Shown piece by piece: positions 1-10,726 of a DNA stretch of 64,000 nucleotides. The position numbers were made by a program, and so were the translations under genes. The notes below the pieces were generated by a model. That model was not told the origin of the DNA. It did not search any database and saw only the letters and a list, made by a program, of their open reading frames with translations. Each line of letters begins with the position of its first letter. Positions within the stretch are counted from its first letter, which is position 1. The DNA is from Microplitis mediator (Eukaryota > Arthropoda > Insecta > Hymenoptera > Braconidae): the NCBI RefSeq assembly GCF_029852145.1, contig NC_079978.1, positions 1,612,001 through 1,676,000 of the forward strand, given 5' to 3'.

Positions 1-227
1 GTTATGGTGTCGTGTTGATCAGCAATTATTGAAAAACCAGCAGATGACACTTCAATGGTGTATTTAAAACCCTCGAGAGTTGTCAAGTTGAGGAAAATCT
101 TACTATTGGTACTCGGAAGCTTTTGTGAAATATTTATTTCCAGTACATGATTTTTCACGTCATTTATTATTGCCTGTGCTTCTGTTTTCCACTCATTTTC
201 ATCCAGTACTTTTTCTTCGTGTATCAT
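1..227 (-). CDS. GSKIP: GSKIP-like protein (GSK3-interacting), 5' part
   Basis: Reading the minus strand from ATG at 227-225 gives an uninterrupted frame of about 75 codons that runs off the left edge of the window. The protein has the opening of the GSKIP domain: an acidic N-terminus, then the block EAQAIINDV and a beta-strand-rich stretch ending in EVSSAGFSIIADQHDTI. This lines up with the human GSKIP segment EAEAVVNDV and the strands after it. In mammals GSKIP is a small cytosolic protein that binds GSK3-beta and the PKA regulatory subunit. The C-terminal part of the domain, with the GSK3-binding helix, lies outside the window, so binding cannot be judged. A CCAG just upstream of the ATG could be the acceptor of a 5'UTR intron. 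The gene is divergent from ZFPL1 across a short gap. Family assignment rests on visible similarity only. Confidence 0.72.
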   Translation of the reverse strand, partial: MIHEEKVLDENEWKTEAQAIINDVKNHVLEINISQKLPSTNSKIFLNLTTLEGFKYTIEVSSAGFSIIADQHDTI

Positions 228-565
228 TGTCTGGTAATAAATAATTAAACACAGTTATAATTAATCAGTTCATTTTAATTGTTTACAAAATTTCTGAGCA
301 CGATAATAAAACAATGAACAGGTTAATTATCAGCAAAACAAGAATGACAGAATATTTAAAATGTCATCGTTTCAAAACTGTTTTATCAGCAGAGAAAAAA
401 ATAAAGAGACCGACGACGTGGCCTCAGCTGCTCAGCAAAAACATGGAGGATTTGATAAATATTCGTATGTAAATCATCTGTCACTTTTAACAATTTGACA
501 TTTTATTATTATTGCCGGTCTTGATGAAAAATTAATTGTTTATTTAAATAAATTAATACGTAATT
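228..565. promoter_or_regulatory. Shared upstream region between GSKIP-like and ZFPL1 genes
   Basis: Only about 340 bp separate the start codons of two head-to-head genes. The promoters and 5'UTRs of both must lie here, or begin inside it if the minus-strand gene has a 5'UTR intron. The middle, around 405-450, is less AT-rich than its surroundings. No TATA box is obvious. A bidirectional housekeeping promoter is inferred from geometry alone. Confidence 0.45.
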
Positions 566-2645
566 ATGGGCCTGTGTAAATGTCCGAAAAGAAAAGTCAC
601 AAATCAATTTTGTTTTGAGCACCGAGTCAACGTTTGCGAACATTGTATGGTGACAAATCATCCAAAGGTTTGTTTTTTTATTTTAAATAAATTTATAATT
701 GTCATATTTATTTATTTTAAATTAAATTATAGTGCGTAGTGCAGTCTTATCTTCAATGGCTACAAGACAGTGACTGTAATCCTATTTGTACTTTATGTTC
801 AAACGAATTAAAAAACGGTGATTGCGTGAGATTAGTGTGCTATCATGTCTATCACTGGCCTTGTTTGGATCAGCATGCCAGGAGTTTGCCTTCAACGACA
901 GCACCCGCTGGTTACGTATGTCCTACATGTAAATATCCCATTTTTCCAGCGCCTAATTTAGTATCACCGGTTGCTGATGTACTGAAAGAAAAATTGGCCA
1001 GTGTAAATTGGGCGAGAGCTGGTCTTGGTTTGCCATTGGTAATTTATTTTATTTATAAATTTTATATGATACTGAAGGTATCAGCAAACAGACATCCGAT
1101 AATTTTAGTGTATTTAGATACATTACTACTCTGATAATGATGCTGAAATTAGCCGACGTCTAATAATTTTTGGATTTTTTAAAAAACGATAAATTATGAA
1201 AAAAAAAATATTTAAAAAAATTGCACCTGTAGTTTTTTAAATTTTCTACATGTGCAATTTTTTTATTTTTTTTTGTTCTTCAAATTTAATTGTTCAAAAA
1301 AAAGTCAAAAAATTTTCAATTGTCTGCTAACTTCAGGATCGTACTCTGATTGCCACATTAACCGCAAGTTAACTTCAAGCTACGGCCGTATTCTGAAGCC
1401 AACTTGAAAGCAAGGGCGTGTTCAGAAACACACTCTGGAAGAGAAATATTCAACTCCTGCGTTCAGAAATATCCTCTGGTGAAACCAGAGGTGCGATTTA
1501 ACATTACAAAGGTACTAATCACACCTGGATAGGCAATTTTTCATCTCCAGAGTGTATTTCTGAACACGCCCCAAATGTGGGAGAGCAAACAGTTGCGGTT
1601 AAGTTGACAGTAGATTGTCTGTAACTTGAATTCAATTTGACTTCGAGTGTAACTGTCAGACAATGACATTAAGTTGATTGAAAGTTTCACTTCAAATTGA
1701 CGGCAAGTTCTGTCAAATTACATTCAGATGACGGCAGTTGATTTGCATCAACTTCCACGCAAGTATTATCCAGCCAAGGCTTGTCAGAAACTTGTCGTTA
1801 AGCTAGCCGAAAATGTTTCACTGCAGAACTTGCTGAGCAAGGTGTGGCTATCAGGGTAGCGACTAGAAATAAATATTTTAAAAATATGCACAGATAAATT
1901 TTAAAAAGTTTTGTTGCCGCATTTTTAAAAATTTTTTCCTTTAAGTATTTTATTTGTTTATTTAAAATAAAAAAATTTCATGTCTGCTGCTTTCAGTATC
2001 ATAATTTTATTAACTTATGATAATTTATTAAAATAATAGATAATAATGTGCATTATTTATTTATTTATTTATTTATAGTTATCGAATGACAGAGAATCTT
2101 TAGCTCAGGAATCAAAACTCCCGTCAATAGAAACTACAGTCTTTCAAAATCATGTGCCACCAGCAGCACCACCTTCTGTTGCTACGGCACGTACGAGCAG
2201 TAACGTTAACTCAATAAGTACACATATAAATAACGTTCACAGTATGAATAATAACAGCAATCATCGGCAACAAGGGCCGCCTTACTCTGTAGTAAACATG
2301 GAGTCAACGAATCAACTGGATCGAAAAATATTCGCGACACACGATGATTCAAAAAACATGAGTATTGATCACGATGAAAATAAATACCAACGCAGACCTG
2401 CATTAGATCGGCTGCTCCACGTGTGGAAGCTCCTGAAGCAGACCAAGAAAGACGCCCGTCGACGAGGATCTAAACCAGAGTCTGTGTACACAAGATATGC
2501 CATTTTAGCAGCAATTGGAATAGTTTCTTTCATTTTTATCATTATGATTTTCTCGTGGCTAGGAAATATGGCTACTGATGGTGACCCAGCGTTCGATGTT
2601 ATGTCAAATCCAAATCTCAATTTACAGAAAGAGCCAGCAATATAA
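566..2645 (+). CDS. ZFPL1: Zinc finger protein-like 1 (ZFPL1), Golgi membrane protein
   Basis: Three exons: 566-667, 733-1038 and 2079-2645, all phase 0, giving 324 residues (human ZFPL1 has 310). The start MGLCKCPKRKV is the family's own. Residues 4-35 hold the Cys/His-rich B-box-like finger. Residues 53-100 form the RING-like finger, from CTLC to CPTC, followed by the conserved NWARAGLGLPL. A low-complexity Ser/Asn-rich linker comes next, then the conserved KYQRRPAL block, a basic patch, and one membrane segment at about 276-298. The C-terminal tail is about 26 residues. ZFPL1 is an integral membrane protein of the cis-Golgi that binds GM130 and helps maintain Golgi structure. That role is family knowledge. 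The second intron, about 1 kb, is largely mobile-element sequence. Confidence 0.95.
1137..1342. mobile_element. MITE family A, copy 1 (TIR GATACTGAAGTTAGC-type)
   Basis: About 205 bp. The left end, ATGATGCTGAAATTAGCCGAC, and the right end, GTCTGCTAACTTCAGGATC, are inverted copies of each other. The interior is A/T-rich with a palindromic core: a TTGCACCTGTAG segment, then CTACATGTGCAA. Similar sequence recurs at 10210-10412 and 61627-61790, which defines a dispersed family. It is non-coding and probably moved by a transposase encoded elsewhere. Confidence 0.7.
1414..1571. mobile_element. 158-bp MITE with 27-bp GGGCGTG termini
   Basis: The left end GGGCGTGTTCAGAAACACAC is matched by the reverse complement of the right end, GGGCGTGTTCAGAAATACAC, and pairing continues to about 27 bp. 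CAA flanks both sides (1411-1413 and 1572-1574), a possible 3-bp target duplication. An internal hairpin (CCTCTGG-TGAAA-CCAGAGG) lies near 1471. The short target duplication and GGGCGTG ends suggest a PIF/Harbinger-type non-autonomous element; that superfamily call is inference. Confidence 0.75.
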
Positions 2646-3471
2646 CACATATTTATACCTCATGACTGAGTTATTTAAAATATTCTGCTTCATTGTAATT
2701 TTTTAAAAAAATTTTATACGATAAGCTATCGATTATTAATATTCTTTATTCATAATATATATACATATATATTTGTGATTAATTATATCTATTAGAATTA
2801 AGGTGTATATTTTGTTCCACTAAAAAGCCAGTAAAAGCAATTCTTTGTATAGTAAAAATTCAATATTATTAATTAATTGTTTAATTATTGAGTACTTTGA
2901 TTTATACTTCACGATTTATTGAGTTATTATATTCTAAGAATTCATTTAATTACTTATCAGTTGAGATACAGAGTGACACTAGCCAATATTTTTAATTTAT
3001 TAATAAGTCTATATATTTATATGGAGGAAAGAGAATTTATTCTAATATGAGACTTATATTTCCGCCCGAACATCTCGACTGAAGGTAAAGAGATGGAATT
3101 TTTCGGGGAATGAAATCTAACACTTGGTAGAAAACCTGTTTCGTCTGCATATACTCGATGACTGGAAGTAATTAGTGTAACTGATGATTCATGAAGAAAG
3201 TTCACCCTTCGTTTACCTGAGCCGACTGATACCTGACCTACCCGTACCGGAAACGTGCAACCGTCGAAATGTTGCAGAAAAAGTAACTGCTGATGTTTTT
3301 TAAAAATTTTAAAGTTTAAACGAATCTGATAGCGATGCAAATAGCAGTCCACTTTAAATTTTAAATTTATTGGAGTATTTTATTTATTTTTTGTATCGAA
3401 AATAATTTAGAATTCAAATTCAACCCCAGTACATTTATTCAAAGTTTATTTTTAAAAAAATAATTTTAGTC
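2646..3471. other. Gene-free stretch after ZFPL1
   Basis: ZFPL1 3'UTR and intergenic AT-rich DNA. No clear AATAAA follows the stop closely. An open minus-strand frame of 111 codons at 3017-3352 has no recognisable domain and is left uncalled. It is more GC-rich than its surroundings. Confidence 0.4.
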
Positions 3472-3605
3472 ATTGGTGCCGGTGTAGTTAAAAAAGTGAA
3501 CAAGCCAATGAAGGATAAGAATTCTTGGAAAAAGTGGGGGAAAATTTTGCATCCTGGTGTCAGGAGAAACGATTCTGGAATTCGAACATCAGCATTTGAA
3601 GTTTA
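3472..3605 (+). CDS. Orphan terminal exon-like ORF, unrecognised
   Basis: A CAG/TAG-type acceptor (ATTTTAG ending at 3471) is followed by about 44 codons ending in TAG at 3603-3605. They encode a basic peptide, VVKKVNKPMKDKNSWKKWGK, followed by HPGVRRNDSGIRTSAFEV. Codon choice and composition look protein-coding and differ from the AT-rich noise around it. The only internal ATG leaves about 31 codons, and the frame closes about 55 nt upstream without another ATG. If real it is therefore the last exon of a spliced gene. I see no partner exon nearby and do not recognise the family. The C-terminal AFEV could be a PDZ-type ligand, but that is weak. It might also be a decayed exon. Confidence 0.35.
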
Positions 3606-3734
3606 GACGCCTCTGGTTTAAAACATTTTATTTTTTCTCTAAAAATTAAAGTTTAAAAAATTTTATTACGCTTCCACGCATTCATTTAATTTACTTTTTG
3701 TTATCTTAATTACATTTTATTAAATTGTGATAAA

Positions 3735-5202
3735 ATGGTATTAGTAAATGTAATTAAGGATTTTTCCCAACAAAAATTTTTTAAATTTATATTATTGATA
3801 ATTGTTTTATGCCTGTCTACACTTACGCGTAAATATGTACATATGTATGCAGCTACGTCAAATATACTACTTGTTTTTATTATCGGTAAGTATATATATA
3901 TATAAGTTATTTATTTTTTATCAAAATTTCCGGTCGTTATTCTTCAATTTATTTTTAATTAACAAACGCAATTTATTATTTTTAGGTACAATTTGTTTAT
4001 TGAAGTTAAGAAAAGAACGCAGGTCTATCGGTCGAAGAGATGTGATCGTCCTTACAGGATGTGACTCTGGTCTGGGTTACAGCTTTGCTCTTCATTGTAA
4101 AAAAAATTTAGGCGCATATGTCGTCGCTGGAGTTCATAATATTGACAGCCCAGGAGCCAAAGAACTCGCCAAGGCCGGCATCCACGTGTACTCTCTTGAA
4201 TTAACTAGCAGTGAAAGCGTCCGATCGTTTGTTGATCACATTCGTAGTCACCTGAAAAATAAAAAACTCGGTAAGATCGATATTCATTAAATAAATAAAT
4301 ATTTAACATCAACTATTTTTAGAATAATCGTATATTTATTCTGTTAGCTCTCAGATGTTTTGTTAATAATGCTGGAGTCATGGTATTTGGAGAATTTGAA
4401 TGGCAAACAGAAGAGCAAGTGCGGTATCAAGTTGAAGTTAATCTATTGGGAACAATGAGGATGACTAAAGAAATATTGCCGCTTTTAAGAGAATACTCAA
4501 GTAGACTTATAAATGTAACAAGCCACTGTGCTTTTGAACCACTACCAGGTGTTGCTGCCTACAGCTCTACCAAGAGTGCTTTAGCTGGCTGGACAACGGC
4601 GTTACGTGTCGAATTAAAAAAATATGGAGTTCATGTTATCAATTTTATTCCTGGTAAAAAACAAATTTTTAAATTCATTTAGGATTTATTTAGCACTACA
4701 TTTAAATTAATTATAAATAAATAATTTCAAAGGTTCATTTGTGCTCCAAAGTAACATTTTATCCCAACAACGCAAACACTTTGACGCGATGGAAGCAGCA
4801 ATGACAGAGGAAGCAAAATCGTTTTACTCGAGTTATTTTACCAGTTACGCCAAATATTTATGCGGTCTGCCATGCAAAGCAGAAGATGCTACTCAGATGC
4901 TGGAAAATAATAAATTGTATAAGGTGTTTCAGGGCGCTTTGCTAGATCTGGATCCTCATGCAGTTTACAAGTATGTATTTTTCTTATCTTGTCTTTTTTT
5001 TTAATTTTCATTATCAATTTACTGGCGCGATATTTAAAATTTTAAAAACGATTATTACAATGAGATATGTTTGTCCAGGTGCGAGCCCTTGAGGTACACG
5101 GTGTATCACTTTCTTTTCAAGATAACACCGACGAAGGTACGAGATTGGTTGGTCGAATGGTTTGTCCGAATGCCTCGTTGGAAAAAAAATTTTTCCAACT
5201 AA
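3735..5202 (+). CDS. Short-chain dehydrogenase/reductase, SDR9C-like, membrane-anchored
   Basis: Five exons: 3735-3885, 3986-4270, 4348-4653, 4733-4970 and 5079-5202, with phases that join cleanly; 367 residues. The start at 3735 is the furthest upstream ATG in frame. It adds a hydrophobic N-terminus with two likely membrane segments, at about 17-30 and 45-58. The Rossmann nucleotide-binding motif TGCDSGLG is at 74-81 and NNAG at 152-155. The catalytic Ser is near 204, with Tyr217 and Lys221 in YSSTK. The TGCDSG motif and overall length place it with retinol/17-beta-hydroxysteroid and D-beta-hydroxybutyrate dehydrogenase-like enzymes (SDR9C), which use NAD(H) on sterol, retinoid or hydroxy-acid substrates. 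The substrate cannot be read from sequence. Insect relatives include the ecdysteroidogenic gene shroud, but I do not claim orthology. Confidence 0.88.
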
Positions 5203-5319
5203 CGAGGAAGGGGCTAAATAATTTTCATGTGAGAAAGTTTTTCGAAAGTTTAAAAAAAATAATTGTGGATTTTGATAATTCAATTTAATGACTAAAAACT
5301 GTTATTAGAATAATGAAAA

Positions 5320-5325
5320 AATAAA
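5320..5325 (+). terminator. Candidate poly(A) signal of the SDR gene
   Basis: AATAAA lies 118 nt after the stop codon and is followed by T-rich sequence. Position and hexamer fit; the cleavage site is unknown. Confidence 0.5.
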
Positions 5326-5799
5326 GGGTTATTTTGTAATTTAAATTTGAATATTCGCAACATTGGATTGCGATGCCGCGAGTTTAAAAATTTGTAAGTT
5401 TATTGAAAGGGTAAATCGATGATTATGGGCGTAACGTAGATGTCTCTACTATATATGTCTTCTTTTAGAAATTTATATTTTTGAATCAATATTCTTTTTA
5501 TATATGTATTATATATAATAATAATGATATTATTATCATAAAATATTAATGAACAAATACCCGAGTAAAAAAAATTTATGTAATTCTATAGAAAAAATTC
5601 CCCGATATATTTCTGTATACTTAAAAATAAAATACACATACAAAAAAACCAAAATTTTTTTCGTAAGTCAAATCTTTGACTATTGTGTTATCCAGCCCGT
5701 CCGCCACCCACTAGACTGATCCATCCTATTAAGTTTATAGGTGAATCTTGATGTTTATTTGAAACATCATTGATTATTCTCAAGATTTTTTAGTCTAGG

Positions 5800-6808
5800 A
5801 GATATCGGCGCATGAGTACCGAAAACTATTTGGCCTTAATTTTTTTGCGCGATTCTCTTCCATGCATGAGGCAGCTTGATGCCATTTGCACCGAAATTAT
5901 TCAAACAATTGCATGGTATTGTTTTCGAAGGGAAAATTTGTTTTCTGTATTCTTTTCTGAAGTACAAATAAAAAAGTCCTATTACTTTTTACGATTTAAT
6001 TTTTTTAGTCATGAATTTTTCAAGGCTTAAAAAATCACGAATTGAGATACTTATGATGCATCAAAAATAAGGTAACAGGCCTAGTATCCGAGCAGGGAAC
6101 TAGTACTTGATCACTCATGTATTTGTTTATCTGTATTTAGTAAAAATCAGTAAATATCGATATACAAATACATGAGTTCGGGTACTAGTTCCCTGATCGG
6201 GTACTAGGTCTCTTACTTTATATAAAAAATTACCATACATGTAAAAAAAAATTTTTTTATATATTCTTCATACTGTGGTTGATGAAATTCTTGAGCTTAA
6301 ATAAAAAAAATTTATAAGATATATAAAAAATAAAGATTTATGGCGCGTAAATAAAATAAAAACAGCGAGATTTTGAGATGAGTGATGAAGCTGGTGAGCG
6401 AGTGAATAAATGATTAAAAAACAAGTATTAGCAATAATCATTTCCTCATTTCAACTTAAAGATATTATTAACAGGAGTATGAAGAATATAAAAAAATATT
6501 TTTCATATCTTATCATAATTTTTTACATATTTAAATGAGCCAGAAGTATCTGAATTCAGGATTTCTTAAACCTTGAAAAATTCATATCTCTAAAAATATT
6601 AAATTTATCGTAAAAAATTTAAAGGACTTTTTTTGTATGTATATTTTCAAGAATACAAAAAAAAATATACCAATGCGCAGTAACAATATTATGCAGTTTA
6701 CACAATTTCGGTTGAAACAACATACCAAGTTGCCCTATGGTAACGATCGCACTAAAAATAAAAATTTCGGCCCAATATTTTTCGATACTGTGCCGATATC
6801 TTCTAATA
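5800..6808. mobile_element. About 1-kb foldback element with ~290-bp inverted arms
   Basis: The left arm, about 5800-6050, and the right arm, about 6540-6808, are inverted copies with scattered differences. Matching landmarks include GATATCGGC at the outer ends, AAAAAAGTCCT, TTTTTACGAT and GAATTTTTCAAGG. The central part carries the separate palindromic element at 6069-6218. It also holds an A/T inverted pair around 6243-6276 and 6474-6505 (TATATTCTTCATACT and AGTATGAAGAATATA). A short open frame at 5812-6030 is arm sequence and is not called a gene. This is a non-autonomous foldback or long-TIR transposon. Confidence 0.72.
6069..6218. mobile_element. MITE family B, copy 1 (150-bp palindromic element)
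   Basis: The left arm begins AAGGTAACAGGCCTAGTA and the right arm ends TACTAGGTCTCTTACTT. The arms are inverted copies for about 55 bp, with an A/T loop between them. A second copy is at 39197-39338. It sits within the larger foldback element at 5800-6808, so it inserted later. Confidence 0.75.
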
Positions 6809-7275
6809 ACTAATTATATTCAATGACTATATATATTTTTATCAAATTTTTTTTTCTCGGTTTACAAGAAAAAAAAAATTGTGCTGCCTACTTTCTATCA
6901 ATTCACCGAAAAATGTATGACTAATAAATTCTTATCTGCATGTCCAATCCATAGTTTAATTAGGAGCATCCAGGTGTTCAAAAAGAAGACTTAGTTAATT
7001 ACCTGAGGGATGTAAGTGACGACACTTTGGTATTACAAAAGTTTTAAATAGATTTCTAACGTTTCTGACAAGACTCGACACTCGAGGCGACTCACTTCAT
7101 AGGAATATTTTTGATTGCTGTATTTAACAACGTAGTTCTCGATAAACTAATCCGATAAGATTTCTTTGTTTTCGATAATCAACAGTTCGTCTTCAAGGTC
7201 TCTAAATGACCACGTGTAATTTTTAATATTCTTCGACCAATCCCTACTAGCCACTTGGGTGATAATTTTCGGCAG

Positions 7276-7347
7276 TATAAATAGACACCATTAGATCAAA
7301 ATTTTAGTTTGCTTTCCGTTCTGAAACTATAAAGTTTACTTGTCACA
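7276..7347 (+). promoter_or_regulatory. TATA-type promoter and 5'UTR of the NPC2-like gene
   Basis: TATAAATA at 7276-7283 is followed about 30 bp later by TTAGTTTGC, an initiator-like sequence. The ATG is at 7348. The spacing fits a focused insect core promoter, common for inducible or tissue-restricted genes. Confidence 0.6.
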
Positions 7348-8071
7348 ATGTTCGCAAAAGGTACGTTGCCTACGTGATTTATCTAGACAATTATAATTAA
7401 TTTATCTGTGATTATAACTCGTAAATTTTATCATTTTCCGTGACAAATGTGAATTTTTAAATTAAAAATTTTTTTATTTTTCAGCATTTATTATCGCGTC
7501 ATTCTGCGTGGCTGCTTCACTCCAGTGGACGCAATTCAAATCTTGTGGAGATCCTACACACGATCCTCATCGTTTGATAGTAGACGGTTGCAGCACTTTT
7601 CCGTGTGTAATTCACACAAAATACGGTGTTGCCGCACAATGGGACTTTTTTGCAAGTGAGTAAATAAAAAATTATTTATCAAATTTTAAAAAATAAAAAT
7701 ACGCATAAAAACTCAACACGAATTTATTCAAATTTTAAAACGTTCATTGAGTTTTAATAATTATTTGTCAACTTTAATTAATAATAATAATTTTTTCAGG
7801 TAAAGATACAGAAGTGTTGAAACCAAAAGCTGAATTTTCAGTAGGTGGAAGTTGGTATCTGCCATATCCATTGGGTATCGACGACGGATGTCAAAATCTT
7901 GTCAGTAGAAGACAGTGTCCTTTGGAAACAGGAGACGTAGCAACTTACAACCTTAATATGGACATTCCAGCAGGAACCCCGCCAGGAGTGACTGTCTGGG
8001 TTAGATTCTCACTAAAAGATGATAATTACAATACTCACAGTTGTTTCGAAGTCGAATTCAGAACTGTGTAA
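7348..8071 (+). CDS. NPC2-like secreted lipid-binding protein (ML domain)
   Basis: Three exons: 7348-7360, 7485-7655 and 7800-8071, giving 151 residues, normal for the family. Residues 1 to about 17 form a signal peptide, split by the first intron. The mature part is a single MD-2-related lipid-recognition domain with six cysteines at 25, 40, 45, 92, 101 and 143. These match the conserved NPC2 pairs (first-last, second-third, fourth-fifth). The motif DGCSTFPC and the FEVEF ending are typical. ML proteins bind sterols or other lipids in a beta-sandwich. Vertebrate NPC2 moves cholesterol in lysosomes, while insects have expanded sets, some used in chemoreception or immunity. Which role applies here is not visible. 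Confidence 0.92.
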
Positions 8072-10720
8072 GATTATTACAGTCTTGATAACTATATTTG
8101 TTTGCGTATTATAATTGACATTCAAAAAAATTTTGTGTAAATGATTGCTATTTTTTTAAACAAAATATATACTTGAATATCGCATAAAATTATTTTATTT
8201 TTTTAAAATAATTATAGAAAATTCCTGATCTGAATTCCCAGTGTAATACAAAAAAAATGTTTAATATTCCAGTGCCAAATTTTAAAAATCCTATTTTTTA
8301 AATTCTATCATCGCATTAAAGCTCTCGTACACGAGTATTCCAGCGAGTTGACGGGTAGTAGATTTATCGCCTGGCAATAAAAATATCTCGAAAGAAATAT
8401 ACCAAGTTAAGTCTTTTGGGAGTTTGTTGAGCGTTCAATTGGACCCTTGCATTTATAAATTTATTGGCATACCCAAGATTTAACCACGAAAAAATATTTC
8501 ATGCAATTTAGTGCATAATAATCCGGCGCAAAAAAAAAAATGAAATAATAATAACAGGCAGTTAAATTGGCAGGAATATCTGGTAATTATCGGAACTTGA
8601 GGAAATGAATAGTAGTTCACTTGTACGTGGATTATAATGTTATTTGTGTGAATAGCGTAAGGGGTAAGCTAGAGTAAGAGGAAAACTAGAGAACGGGATG
8701 CCAGCAAATCCTGGAGGGGTTCGGGCGTATACCTGACCCACATCTCTGAATCGATCGGGACGCCTCGTTCTCTCTCTTTCTCTCAATCCACATTTATATT
8801 TCTTACTTTGTCTTGCTCTATTCCATATACATACACACAAATACACACTCAACACCTCTAGTGTACGTACAATAACATGTACAGAAAATCTACAGGGACT
8901 AAGAATTAACCGCTGACTCAGACAAATTTATGCTCATGTACACTTATAAATAAACATTTCGTCCCAACAATAATTTCAATAATTTTTATTAACTACGCAC
9001 TAGTAATTAATCTCATCTATATCACATTCAAAATAAATCTGAAAAATTCCAGTTTCACACAACAGATTTTCAAATAAAATTAATTATCAGCGGTAAGTAG
9101 AATTAACTAATTACCTAAAAGTTTTCTGAAATCATCGAATTATTATTTGAAATTCAAATTTTTCTATTGTATATTTTCCCTGTACTACAATAGTTTTTTT
9201 TCCACTACATTTTATTAAAATATTTTTTGTACTCCGATTCATATAACAAATTCATGAAGTCCGTAATGAGAAAAGTTTTCAATTTCGGTATTACCTATTC
9301 TACCGTCACATTCATAAAAATATAAAATGTATTCGGAAAACCACAAGCAATCTTATTATATACAATAATAATAATAATAATAATAATATTTAAAATTTAT
9401 CTATACATTAAATATTATGTTTTATTTGAATTGAATGGATGGCAGCATTTACATACTCTGGTCGCAGTGTATGGATTATTTAGTAGAATTAATGTCAGGA
9501 CAATTGAACAATGGCCGAGTAATAAATGAATTTATTTGTTGAGATGGTAGCACGTATTTAATATAAACCTGAAATATATATATATTAAAAATAATATATA
9601 TGTAAGGTAATATGTGTGCTGTACGATAAATGTCGTGCCTCGATGAGCCTTTGTTTAATCACGACTCTGGAATTCCACGATGAACCGCACCCGTGTGTAT
9701 ATTAACAGACATAGATATATATATATATATGCCTGGCATCTCCTACACCTACAACACACATATATAAAAATAATAATAAAAACTTATACTAGCACAGTCA
9801 TCATTTTAATTGACTATCTTACCAGCAATTACGCTCGCCGTGTCAACGTTCCGAGAGTCTTATTAATTAAAATTTGTCATTATAAAAATATGTATAGTTT
9901 TTAAAAATTCAAATTTTGTTAAAATCGCGCCTTTAGATTTCGTTATTTTATTAAAACTTTGATTTTTAGTTGATTTGAAAATTTGATAAATTACGCGGCA
10001 ATTTGAATCATTCAAATTTACATTTATCGCGGACATCGATCATGTTTATAAAGATCGATACCGCGACAGTAAATTACTTACAAGTGCGATTAAAAAGTGA
10101 CATCTTAATAACTTTGTGACTAATTAAGTTCCAGTTAAATAAATATTGATATTTCTGTTCTGTAATTAAAAGTATATTTTAAAAAATTCAAAAATAATAT
10201 TAATTTTATATGATTCTAAAGTTGACCGACGTCTAATTTTTGGATTATTCTTAAAAACGACAAATTACAAAAAAAAAAACATTTAAAAAAATTGCACCTC
10301 AAGTTTTTAAAATTTTCTACATGTGCATAATTTTATTTTTTTTTTAAATTTAAATTGAATTGTTGAAAAAAAAAAATCCGAAAATTTTGATCTGTCTGCT
10401 AACTTCGAGATGACTAATTTTATTTATAAACGTTTCTAAATTAAAATAACGCGTGTGTAAAAAATAAGTTTGTCAGAAGTGTAGTAAAAATAAAACGAAT
10501 TAAAAAGTAAAACAGCTGATTTTAGAGAGGGAATTATTTTTATTTCCATGGGGAGTGAATAGGAGCATAAGTACAAGCTGGTGTTTTTAAACAAAGTCCG
10601 TGAGTAAAAAAGACCCATGACAAACACCGATATGACACTGGGTGAAAGTACGTCAGTTTAATAACGTGTAAGTGCGTCAGCCAATAGTTTGTTTAATATA
10701 AATTCTACAGTATGTGGAAG
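8072..10720. other. Gene-free stretch upstream of the ATPase gene
   Basis: AT-rich DNA with no supportable gene. It holds an (AAT)n run near 9363-9388 and MITE family A copy 2 at 10210-10412. Short open frames here show no coding bias or domain. Confidence 0.5.
10210..10412. mobile_element. MITE family A, copy 2
   Basis: The left end ATGATTCTAAAGTTGACCGAC and right end GTCTGCTAACTTCGAGAT are inverted. The interior shares TTGCACCT and TTCTACATGTGCA with the copy at 1137-1342. It lies about 300 bp upstream of the first ATPase promoter region. Confidence 0.68.
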
Positions 10721-10726
10721 CTTGTC

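Larger units (their letters stand above)
1064..2004. mobile_element. Composite of inverted-repeat elements in ZFPL1 intron 2
   Basis: The left edge near 1064 reads GATACTGAAGGTATCAGC and the right edge near 1981-2002 reads TGTCTGCTGCTTTCAGTATC. These are approximate inverted copies. The same type of terminus bounds the smaller element at 1137-1342, which lies inside, as does the distinct 158-bp element at 1414-1571. There is no coding sequence. I read it as one non-autonomous element that took nested insertions; the outer boundaries are approximate. Confidence 0.5.

Noticed and set aside
5812..6030. 72-codon frame
   Set aside because: Lies in the arm of the foldback element and extends to its low-complexity part; no transposase similarity.
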